Made by a program: the position numbers and the translations under genes | Notes under the pieces: generated by a model | What the model was told of the DNA's origin: nothing | Seen by the model: the letters and a program-made list of their open reading frames with translations, nothing else | The model's database searches: none | Source: Neomoorella mulderi | Lineage (GTDB): Bacteria > Bacillota > DSM-521 > Neomoorellales > Neomoorellaceae | NCBI GenBank assembly: GCA_011375465.1 | Contig: DRZV01000122.1 | Coordinates: 1-11,305, forward strand | DNA length: 11,305 nucleotides | Reading direction: 5' to 3' | Shown here: positions 1-5,223 of the stretch, in pieces | How positions within the stretch are numbered: position 1 is the first letter of the stretch | How the letters are laid out: each line of letters begins with the position of its first letter

Positions 1-531
1 AGGATCCACCCGGAAGCCCAGATGGGCGGCCAGGCGGGCGGTGCGGTAAACCCGGAGGGGATCTTCTGCGAAGGCTGGAGAGACCGCCCGCAGGATCCCC
101 CGCCTGAGATCTTCCAGCCCTCCATAGGGATCTATCAGCTGTCCGGTGGATAGATCCAGGGCCATGGCATTGACGGTCAGGTCCCGGCGCTTTAAATCCT
201 CTTCAATGCTGACCTGAGGGGAGGAGAAAATCTCAAAACCCCTGTATCCCTTTGCCGTTTTCTTTTCCCGCCGGGCCAAGGCATAGGTATCCCCTTTCAA
301 GATGAATACCGGGAAGTCTTTCCCCACCAGGGCTGCCTGGGGAAACAGATTCTGGAACTCCTCTCCGGTAAGACCAGTTACGCAATAATCCCTGTCCTGG
401 GGTTCTCTCCCCAAGAGTAGATCCCGCAGCACGCCTCCCACCAGGTATACCCGGCCTCCGGCCGCCGTTATCCTCTCCACTATCTCCCGGTCAAAATCAG
501 AGAGAGGTATTGTGCTGCCCGCCGCCTTCAC
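1..531 (-). CDS. Class II CCA tRNA nucleotidyltransferase / poly(A) polymerase, N-terminal part (runs off the window)
   Basis: The first 177 codons of a class II nucleotidyltransferase, which builds or repairs the 3' CCA end of tRNAs in the cytoplasm. The reading starts at GTG 531 and stays open to base 1. Visible family motifs are LVGGVLRD (residues 30-37) followed by the metal-binding pair D46-x-D48 (motif A), RRDLTVNAMA (115-124, motif B) and EDPLRVYRTARLAAHLGF (156-173, motif D region). GTG 531 is the only start codon after an in-frame stop about 36 bases upstream, and a GGTGGGGGA purine stretch precedes it. The tRNA-recognising C-terminal half lies outside the window, so CCA-adding, A-adding and poly(A)-adding types cannot be separated. 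A tRNA-Thr gene that already encodes its own CCA lies about 110 bases upstream on the same strand. Family assignment is near certain; exact activity is inferred. Confidence 0.93.
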   Translation of the reverse strand, partial: MKAAGSTIPLSDFDREIVERITAAGGRVYLVGGVLRDLLLGREPQDRDYCVTGLTGEEFQNLFPQAALVGKDFPVFILKGDTYALARREKKTAKGYRGFEIFSSPQVSIEEDLKRRDLTVNAMALDLSTGQLIDPYGGLEDLRRGILRAVSPAFAEDPLRVYRTARLAAHLGFRVDP

Positions 532-639
532 TCCCCCACCTGCCTCGCTGGAAGGTTTAAAGCCTCTTTAAGTAAATAAAACAAAACCTCCTTCAGCGCC
601 CATCTTCAGGCCTTCCGGAGGTCGCAAGAGTTGATTTTC

Positions 640-714
640 TGGAGCTGGTGGTGGGATTTGAACCCACGACCTGCGCATTACGAGTGCGCCGCTCTGCCCC
701 TGAGCTACACCAGC
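640..714 (-). tRNA. tRNA-Thr, anticodon CGU, CCA encoded
   Basis: On the minus strand the 75-nt sequence folds as a complete cloverleaf. The 7-bp acceptor stem GCTGGTG/CACCAGC is perfect. The D stem is GCTC/GAGC. The anticodon stem GCGCA/TGCGC encloses the loop CTCGTAA with anticodon CGT (reads ACG, Thr). The T stem GTGGG/CCCAC encloses TTCAAAT. The discriminator is T, followed by encoded CCA (640-642). A consensus-like promoter lies immediately upstream. No T-rich terminator is visible before the downstream nucleotidyltransferase gene, so read-through into it is possible. Confidence 0.97.
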
Positions 715-724
715 AGGCTATATG

Positions 725-753
725 ATTATAGCATTAAACTTGGCTTTGTACAA
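725..753 (-). promoter_or_regulatory. Sigma-A type promoter of tRNA-Thr
   Basis: On the minus strand, TTGTAC (753-748) is separated by exactly 17 bases from a perfect TATAAT (730-725). Transcription would start near 718, a few bases before the mature tRNA 5' end at 714. This placement supports the tRNA call and argues that an open frame crossing the site is not a gene. Confidence 0.8.
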
Positions 754-911
754 TACATTCTCTACAAGAACAACCTCCCTCGGCCGGATTATCGTCCGGG
801 CCAGGGCCCTTGCAAGCTTTTTGATGGGAATGCGATTGTTCCTTAAAAACCAGTCTACCCTTTTGATCCTGTGGCACCCCCCTCCGGAGAAATGAGGGAT
901 TAAGATAGGTT

Positions 912-1017
912 TCATTCCACGAGGCGACCGTCGATCATACGCAGGATACGGTCGCACTGCTTTGCTACCCGATCATCGTGCGTCGCAATGAGCACCGCCG
1001 CCCCCCGCTCTTTATAA
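912..1017 (-). pseudogene. C-terminal remnant of an ABC transporter ATPase, cut by the IS element
   Basis: Only about the last 34 codons survive. The minus-strand frame reads from the IS edge through AAVLIATHDDRVAKQCDRIL and ends IDGRLVE then TGA (914-912). The VLIATHD block is the H-loop (switch) region of an ABC ATPase, and the following RILRMIDGRLVE resembles the ends of LolD/MacB-type exporters. Walker A, signature and Walker B are missing: the frame is cut at base 1017, where the IS begins, and the sequence beyond the IS does not continue this gene. Arg codons are all CGN, as in the ABC remnants on the other side of the IS. It is not the missing end of the ATPase at 2571-3022, because that one keeps its own H-loop. 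Identity at family level is solid; the substrate is unknown. Confidence 0.75.
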
Positions 1018-1046
1018 TGGACCCAGAAAACTAGACACAAAAGAAG
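1018..1046 (+). repeat. Left terminal inverted repeat of the IS3-family element
   Basis: Starts TGGACCCAGAAAACTAGACA. Against the reverse complement of 2304-2332 it matches at 22 of 29 positions, including blocks TGGACCC, AGACACAAAA and a terminal AG. The terminal TG is typical for IS3-family ends. Confidence 0.85.
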
Positions 1047-1063
1047 GGGGGCTTAAGCGTCAA

Positions 1064-1435
1064 ATGAGCACAAGGAAAAAATATCCAACTGATTTTAAAG
1101 CTAAAGTTGTGCTGGAAATTCTTAAAGAGGAGAAGTCTGTTTCCCAGTTATCTTCTGAATACGGTATTCATCCTTCTATCCTTAACCGCTGGAGAAATAT
1201 GGTGATAGAAAAGTTACCGTCCTTCTTCACCGATGAACAAAAGAACCTTGAAAACATAAAGGCTCAATACGAAAAGCAAATCCAGGACCTCTATGCTGAG
1301 GTTGGCCGGTTGAGCACCGAGCTAACTTGGCTTAAAAAAAAAGAGTGGTCTCTGAGCTTAACCGTGACGAATGCATCTCCCCGGTGGAGTGGGACCATCC
1401 TGAGTTGTCCATTAAGAAACAGGCGGAACTACTAA
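1064..1435 (+). CDS. IS3-family transposase OrfA (HTH protein)
   Basis: A 123-residue frame whose first ~95 residues are an IS3-type OrfA. RKKYPTDFKAKVVLEILKEE opens the helix-turn-helix (about residues 4-50), and SVSQLSSEYGIHPSILNRWR holds the recognition helix that binds the terminal repeats. A leucine-rich, probably coiled segment (about 60-93) follows and is the usual oligomerisation zone. After KKK at the A9 run the zero frame continues about 30 residues without family resemblance. The useful product is probably the OrfAB fusion made by -1 slippage at that run. A GGGGGG stretch about 15 bases upstream of ATG 1064 is a weak ribosome site. The frame is intact, so OrfA alone could still be made and could repress any related copies. 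Confidence 0.9.
   Translation: MSTRKKYPTDFKAKVVLEILKEEKSVSQLSSEYGIHPSILNRWRNMVIEKLPSFFTDEQKNLENIKAQYEKQIQDLYAEVGRLSTELTWLKKKEWSLSLTVTNASPRWSGTILSCPLRNRRNY
1334..1342 (+). promoter_or_regulatory. Probable programmed -1 frameshift signal (A9 run)
   Basis: Nine consecutive A residues at the point where OrfA similarity ends and the OrfB frame (-1 relative to OrfA) takes over. It contains the A-AAA-AAG heptamer common in IS3-family elements. Slippage here would yield the OrfAB transposase. A stimulating downstream structure was not established by eye. Confidence 0.65.
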
Positions 1436-2217
1436 GCTTAAATCGCTCCAGCCTCTATTACCAGCCATCACCCCCTTCACTGGAAGAAATAGCTATAAAA
1501 CGCCGTATTGACGAAATATATACTGCTTTCCCTTTTTACGGTTCCAGGTGCATTACCGCCCAGTTACAGAAGGAGGGGTGTTGGCTCAACCGTAAAGCCG
1601 TCCAGCGTCACATGCAAGAAATGGGCCTCAGAGCCATTTACCCGGGACCCAACTTGAGCAGGCGCAACTAGGAACACCGCATCTACCCTTATCTGCTGCA
1701 CAACTTAGATATCACCTGTCCCAACCAGGTTTGGGGCATTGATATCACCTATATCCGGCTGGTCCGGGGGTGGATGTACCTGGTAGCTATTATCAACTGG
1801 TATTCACGCTTTGTAGTGGGATGGGCACTGGACCAGTGCCTGGAGACTACCTTCGTGCTCCAGGCTGTGGAAGAAGCTCTGACCCGGGCCAGGCCGGAGA
1901 TAATGAATAGCGACCAGGGATCCCAATTCACCAGCTCAGAGTATATAAATTTACTCCAGAGTGCTGGCATCAAGATCAGCATGGACGGCAAGGGCAGAGC
2001 AATTGACAACATCTTCACCGAACGCCTCTGGCGTAGCCTGAAGTACGAAGAAGTTTACCTCAACGAGTATAGCAGTCCCCGGGAAGCGAGGATTGGAATT
2101 GCCCGTTACTTGGAGTTCTACAACTACAGACGCATCCACCAATCATTGGAATATAAGACGCCTGCCGAAGTGTATTATTATGCAAATGATAAGGCAAAAT
2201 GTATATCCATATTATAG
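1345..2217 (+). pseudogene. IS3-family transposase OrfB (DDE integrase) with amber stop
   Basis: One frame, read through a single TAG, gives a complete rve-type integrase. The N-terminal part has DHPELS-like and FPFYGSR blocks (HTH_21 type), then the catalytic core: WGIDITYI (Asp at 1741-1743), NSDQGSQFTS (Asp at 1912-1914) and FTERLWRS (Glu at 2020-2022). The last two are separated by 35 residues, the classical DD35E spacing. It ends near HQSLEYKTPAEVYY. TAG at 1669-1671 lies in the LSRRN-stop-EHRIYPYLL context, where relatives normally have Gln or another residue, so CAG to TAG is the simplest explanation. The catalytic residues fall after the stop, so without suppression no active enzyme is made. 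GTG 1345 is only the first possible start in this frame; normal expression would be by slippage from OrfA. Confidence 0.9.
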
Positions 2218-2303
2218 TAAATATGGTAATATCCAAAGATGTAAAACCTCAGCTGTTTCCTTATATCGCCATATAAACTTAATTATTCCACGCTTAAAAA
2301 TTT

Positions 2304-2332
2304 CTCATTTTGTGTCTTGACATCGGGGTCCA
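2304..2332 (-). repeat. Right terminal inverted repeat of the IS3-family element
   Basis: Its reverse complement starts TGGACCCCGATGTCAAGACA and pairs with the left repeat at 22 of 29 positions. About 85 bases without a gene lie between the OrfB stop and this repeat. Confidence 0.85.
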
Positions 2333-2384
2333 CCTTAGATTTGAAAGAAAAGCATAACTCGCGGAAATTGATATACGACCACAT
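2333..2384 (-). pseudogene. Possible 5' stub of an ABC-locus gene truncated by the IS
   Basis: On the minus strand, ATG at 2384 follows ACGGAGATTTC, a fair ribosome site. It opens MWSYINFRELCFSFKSK, which runs into the IS right end at 2332 and is then lost. An aromatic, basic N-terminus after two upstream ABC genes would suit a second permease subunit. With only 17 codons this is a positional guess, not a family match. If real, the element sits in a third gene of this locus, and the ATPase remnant on its other side belongs to yet another gene. Confidence 0.3.
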
Positions 2385-2411
2385 GAAATCTCCGTCACAC
2401 CCGATGGATGG

Positions 2412-2574
2412 TTAGCGCCTTAAACGGCGTCGCCGCTCCATGGCGCCAACGATGAAGATACCGGCGATAAGCAGCGCGACGACGTAAGGCGACGTGATCC
2501 CGTAGTACCTCAAAATTAGCGCGATCACGATGAACGGAACGTAGAATAAGTAAGGAAACGAAAAGACTCTTCAT
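2412..2574 (-). pseudogene. Broken ABC permease or membrane-protein remnant
   Basis: ATG 2574 overlaps the TGA of the preceding ATPase remnant (ATGA, 2571-2574), the layout expected of a coupled permease. It reads MKSLF, and then a one-base shift is needed to enter FPYLFYVPFIVIALILRYYG, followed by SPYVVALLIAGIFIVGAMER and a basic end RRRLRR, stop at 2414-2412. The two strongly hydrophobic stretches look like the last membrane helices of an exporter permease. At about 54 codons the gene is far shorter than a normal permease (over 200 residues), so an internal deletion in addition to the frameshift is likely. Arg codons are mostly CGN. The membrane nature is clear; the family is inferred from position. 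Confidence 0.55.
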
Positions 2575-3022
2575 GAGGTCCGATTCCCTCCCCATGCATG
2601 CTCTCGGGCGGAAGAAGTGCCATGTCGCACGAGCGTTCGAATATCGATGACGCGGTCCATCCGAAGGGCCTCCGGCGGTCGGTGCGCGACGAGCACGCAC
2701 GCGCCCGGAACACCTCGATGTGCTCCTCGGCCGTAAGCTCGTCGAAAAGATAATCTTCACTCGGCGCGTAAGCGATCTCGGAGCGAATTTCCTGCAGGCG
2801 GACCGGCTTCCCCGCCCAGAACGCCTGATAGCGAAGGCCGCAGGACTCAAGCAGCCCGGCCAGAAGATGCAGGAGCGTCGTCTTGCCGGACCCGTTCGGC
2901 CCAACGAGAAGAACTTTTTCTCCCTGAGCGACCTCAAAGTTCAGACCCTCAAAAAGCGGCGGACTTCCTGGCTCGTGCCGGGGCAAATTATTTTTGCCAT
3001 TGCCCTCAAACGGCCTATCCAT
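2571..3022 (-). pseudogene. ABC transporter ATPase with the signature and Walker B region deleted
   Basis: From ATG 3022 the minus strand encodes an ABC nucleotide-binding domain start: PPLFEGLNFEVAQGEKVLLV, then Walker A GPNGSGKTT, then IAYAPSEDYLFDELTAEEHI, the Q-loop neighbourhood. Near 2700 the frame breaks. A second frame then gives VLVAHRPPEALRMDRVIDI, the H-loop region, and runs on to TGA at 2573-2571. The LSGGQ signature, Walker B and D-loop, about 80 residues in normal family members, are missing, so roughly 240 bases have been lost with a net frame change. The product cannot hydrolyse ATP in the normal way. The start is uncertain: the N-terminal 20 residues look unlike a usual ABC strand and no good ribosome site precedes ATG 3022. 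All visible Arg codons are CGN, unlike the AGG-rich neighbours, which suggests separate origin. Confidence 0.8.
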
Positions 3023-3125
3023 ACTATACTTCCGGTCATCGCAATTGGCTCAATTTCGGATCTCTGCTCCAAAAGGCTGGAAAACCTTTATCAAAAAAAC
3101 AGGCCCAGCCTAGGTAGCCTGAACA

Positions 3126-3148
3126 TAAAAAAACCGAGTAACCTCTGG
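3126..3148 (-). terminator. Second, weaker rho-independent terminator downstream of the peroxiredoxin gene
   Basis: On the minus strand CCAGAG-GTTA-CTCGG forms a short stem with one bulge, followed by seven T residues (3133-3127). It lies directly behind the stronger terminator and would act as a back-up. The stem is short, so this is tentative. The 100 bases between it and the ABC remnant show no gene. Confidence 0.45.
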
Positions 3149-3152
3149 GTAC

Positions 3153-3177
3153 AAAAAGGGGCCTTTTTCAGGCCCCC
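3153..3177 (-). terminator. Rho-independent terminator of the peroxiredoxin gene
   Basis: Reading the minus strand just after the peroxiredoxin stop, GGGGCC, a TGAAAAA loop and GGCCCC form a 6-bp GC stem followed by TTTTT (3157-3153). Position and composition are those of an intrinsic terminator. Confidence 0.85.
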
Positions 3178-3182
3178 GTCTT

Positions 3183-3843
3183 TTAAAGCTTTTTGTAGCA
3201 GAACCACCAGTCGAAGCACTCGATTTCACCTTTTTGGGCCTTCTCCATCCTCTCCTTCGCCAGGGCCTCGGTGTTGGTAGGGGGTATGATGACCTTGTCG
3301 CCTATTATGGCGTTGCTGGGCCATTTTTCCGGCAAGGCTACCCCGTGGGCGTCAGAGGTTTGGAGAGCTTTCAATGCCCTCAGGATTTCGTCCACGGTCC
3401 GGCCTATCTCCTGGGGATAATACATGACCAGGCGCAAGATGCCTTTATCGTCCACGATGAACACGGCCCTCCACCGTATTGGTGCCCTTGCTGGGATGGA
3501 TCATGCCCAGGGCGCTGGCCACCCTACCCAGCTCATCAGCTATAACAGGGAACGGTATTTGGATATTGAACTTCTCGTTGATCCACTGGACCCATTTGAT
3601 GTGGGCGAAGACCTGGTCTACGGAGTGGCCTATGAGCTCTGCATTCAGCTGCTTGAACTCCCCGGATTTTTTGGCAAACTCTATGAACTCGGTGGTGCAT
3701 ACTGGGGTGAAGTCCCCCGGATGGCTAAAAAGGACGAACCACTTGCCTTTGTAATCCTCGGGGAGCTTTTTGGTCCCATGGGTGGTCATCACTTCCATGC
3801 TGGGAAAGGGTTCTCCCAATAAGGGAAACCCGCCTAATTCCAT
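3183..3843 (-). pseudogene. Peroxiredoxin, Prx6-like with archaeal-type C-terminus, one frameshift
   Basis: A thiol peroxidase that reduces hydrogen peroxide and organic peroxides in the cytoplasm. ATG 3843 has AAGGAGGAG eight bases upstream. The first part carries the thioredoxin-fold core, with peroxidatic Cys49 in HPGDFTPVCTTEF, then LIGHSVDQVFAHIKWVQWI and FPVIADELGRVASALGMIHP. At about 3470-3473 one extra base (GTGGAGGG where GTGAGGG restores the frame) shifts reading. The other frame continues AVFIVDDKGILRLVMYYPQE to the stop at 3183. Corrected length is about 219 residues, normal for the family. The end has the pair CFDWWFC, as in archaeal peroxiredoxins where these two Cys resolve the oxidised site. 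The gene has its own promoter and terminators. Read as it stands, the product ends soon after the shift. A sequencing error is as likely as true inactivation, since everything else is conserved. Confidence 0.88.
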
Positions 3844-3946
3844 TATTTTTCTCCTCCTTAAAGTAATGTTTTTATGCCAGGCCTGTTGGGGCCTACTCCC
3901 TTTTTTATGTAACCTCTTAACAATAGAAATCATTACTTACAAGACT

Positions 3947-3975
3947 AACATAGCGCATCCCTCTGAACTTGTCAA
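3947..3975 (-). promoter_or_regulatory. Promoter of the peroxiredoxin gene
   Basis: On the minus strand a perfect TTGACA (3975-3970) is followed after 17 bases by TATGTT (3952-3947). Transcription would start near 3940, giving a leader of about 95 bases. The leader holds a short GGCC-CCAACA-GGCC hairpin before the ribosome site. The AT-rich stretch after the -10 has no clear PerR box by eye. Confidence 0.7.
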
Positions 3976-3978
3976 TAG

Positions 3979-4020
3979 AAAAAATAAAAAACTGAGGCCC
4001 GTGGCGTTTCCCACAGGCTC
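3979..4020 (-). terminator. Rho-independent terminator after metK
   Basis: On the minus strand, directly behind the metK stop, GAGCCTGTGG pairs with CCACGGGCCTC (one bulged C, one G-T pair) around a GAAACG loop, followed by AGTTTTTTATTTTTT. It closes the yicC-to-metK cluster and separates it from the peroxiredoxin promoter, which overlaps its lower edge. Confidence 0.82.
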
Positions 4021-4024
4021 TGTT

Positions 4025-5221
4025 CTAACCCCCTGCTGCCAGGCGGGCCGCTGCCTTTAAAGCCTCCACTTTGTCCAGCCTCTCCCAGGGCAGATCCAGA
4101 TCGTCCCTGCCGAAGTGGCCGTAGGCAGCCACCTGCTTATATATAGGCCGCCTCAGGTTCAAGTCCCTGATGATGGCTCCTGGCCGAAAATCGAAATGTT
4201 CTTTGACTATTCTGGCGATCTCGTCATCGGGCAATTTGCCCGTGCCGAAGGTATCCACACTTATGCATACAGGCCTGGCCACACCTATGGCGTAGGCTAC
4301 CTGGATTTCGCAGCGGTCGGCCAAGCCCGCCGCCACCACATTTTTGGCCGCATATCGGGTGGCGTAGGCTCCAGAACGATCCACCTTAGTGGGGTCCTTG
4401 CCGGAGAAGGCCCCTCCCCCTGGACGGGAAAGCCCTCCATAGGTGTCCACCAGCAGCTTCCGGCCGGTCAACCCCGTATCCGCCTGGGGGCCTCCTATGA
4501 CGAACCTGCCGGTGGGGTTGATGTGGAATTTGGTGCGCTCGTCCATCATCTCCGGGGGGATAACCTCTTTTATCACCGCTTCCAGGATGTCATTCCGCAG
4601 GGTCTCCAGGTCTATTTCCGGCCGGTGCTGGGCAGAGACCACCACCGCATCCACCCTCACCGGCTTATCCCCTTCATATTCCACCGTAACCTGAGATTTG
4701 CCGTCGGGCCTTAAGTAAGGCAGTATCCGCTTTTTCCTCACTTCTGCCAGGCGCCTGGTGAGTTTATGGGCCAGGAGGATGGGCAGGGGCATGTATTCTG
4801 GGGTCTCATTGGTGGCATAGCCAAACATCATGCCCTGGTCGCCGGCCCCTAAGGTGTCGGCCTCATTCTGAGCCATTCCCGCTTTCTTCTCCAGGGCCTC
4901 GCTCACGCCTATGGCTATATCAGGGGATTGCTCGTCTATGGCGGTAATTACTGCACAGGTATCGCAGTCAAAGCCGTATTTGGCCCTAGTATAACCTATC
5001 TCCCTTACCGTCTCCCGGGCTACGCGGGGGATATCCACATAGCACTCGGTGGTTATCTCCCCGGTGACAAAGATCAAACCCGTGGTCACCAGGCATTCGC
5101 AGGCCACCCGGGCCATGGGATCCTTTTCCAGTATGGCGTCCAAAATGGCATCGGCTATCTGATCAGCCATTTTATCGGGATGCCCTTCGGTGACTGACTC
5201 CGAAGTGAAGAACTTGTGCAT
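4025..5221 (-). CDS. metK: S-adenosylmethionine synthetase
   Basis: Makes S-adenosylmethionine from methionine and ATP, releasing phosphate and diphosphate; cytoplasmic, normally a tetramer. The 398-residue frame has the family's usual length and all hallmark motifs: FTSESVTEGHPDK near the start, with His14 and Asp16 for ATP and Mg2+; GEITTE (54-59) with the K+-binding Glu; GAGDQGMMFGYA (125-136); GGPQADTGLTGRK (243-255); and the glycine-rich GGGAFSGKDPTKVDRSGAYA (268-287), which holds phosphate-binding residues. ATG 5221 follows AAAGGAGGAG at good spacing. It starts 2 bases after the coaBC stop, so its ribosome site lies inside the end of coaBC and the two are likely translationally coupled. 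It is the last gene of the cluster. No S-box riboswitch is visible in front of it, consistent with expression from the upstream operon. Confidence 0.98.
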   Translation of the reverse strand: MHKFFTSESVTEGHPDKMADQIADAILDAILEKDPMARVACECLVTTGLIFVTGEITTECYVDIPRVARETVREIGYTRAKYGFDCDTCAVITAIDEQSPDIAIGVSEALEKKAGMAQNEADTLGAGDQGMMFGYATNETPEYMPLPILLAHKLTRRLAEVRKKRILPYLRPDGKSQVTVEYEGDKPVRVDAVVVSAQHRPEIDLETLRNDILEAVIKEVIPPEMMDERTKFHINPTGRFVIGGPQADTGLTGRKLLVDTYGGLSRPGGGAFSGKDPTKVDRSGAYATRYAAKNVVAAGLADRCEIQVAYAIGVARPVCISVDTFGTGKLPDDEIARIVKEHFDFRPGAIIRDLNLRRPIYKQVAAYGHFGRDDLDLPWERLDKVEALKAAARLAAGG

Positions 5222-5223
5222 TT

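Larger units (their letters stand above)
1018..2332 (+). mobile_element. IS3-family insertion sequence, 1315 bp, apparently inactive
   Basis: Bounded by 29-bp imperfect inverted repeats that begin TGGACCC (22 of 29 positions match). It contains the usual two overlapping frames, an HTH OrfA and a DD35E integrase OrfB in the -1 frame, with an A9 slippery run between them. The bases next to the ends differ (ATAA on the left, CCTT on the right), so there is no 3-4 bp target duplication. The flanks belong to different broken genes. This suggests loss of DNA beside the element, or recombination between two copies, after insertion. OrfB carries an amber stop, so the copy probably cannot move by itself. 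Confidence 0.92.

Noticed and set aside
529..598. A short minus-strand leader frame (TTG start behind AAGGAGG, about 18 codons) ending GAGTGA over the nucleotidyltransferase GTG.
   Set aside because: Ribosome-site spacing to TTG is too short and the peptide is too small to judge. It may only reflect a purine-rich leader.
718..915. A 65-codon minus-strand frame starting at ATG 915, overlapping the ABC remnant stop as ATGA.
   Set aside because: Its 3' part coincides with a textbook tRNA-Thr promoter (725-753), it resembles no known family, and its start overlaps a pseudogene. Chance open frame is the simplest view.
912..3022. That the ABC fragments on both sides of the IS are two halves of one gene split by insertion.
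   Set aside because: Both pieces carry their own H-loop region (VLIATHD and VLVAHR), so they come from different genes, and the IS has no target duplication.
3844..3946. A PerR-type operator in the peroxiredoxin leader.
   Set aside because: The AT-rich stretch lacks a convincing TTATAAT-N-ATTATAA palindrome.
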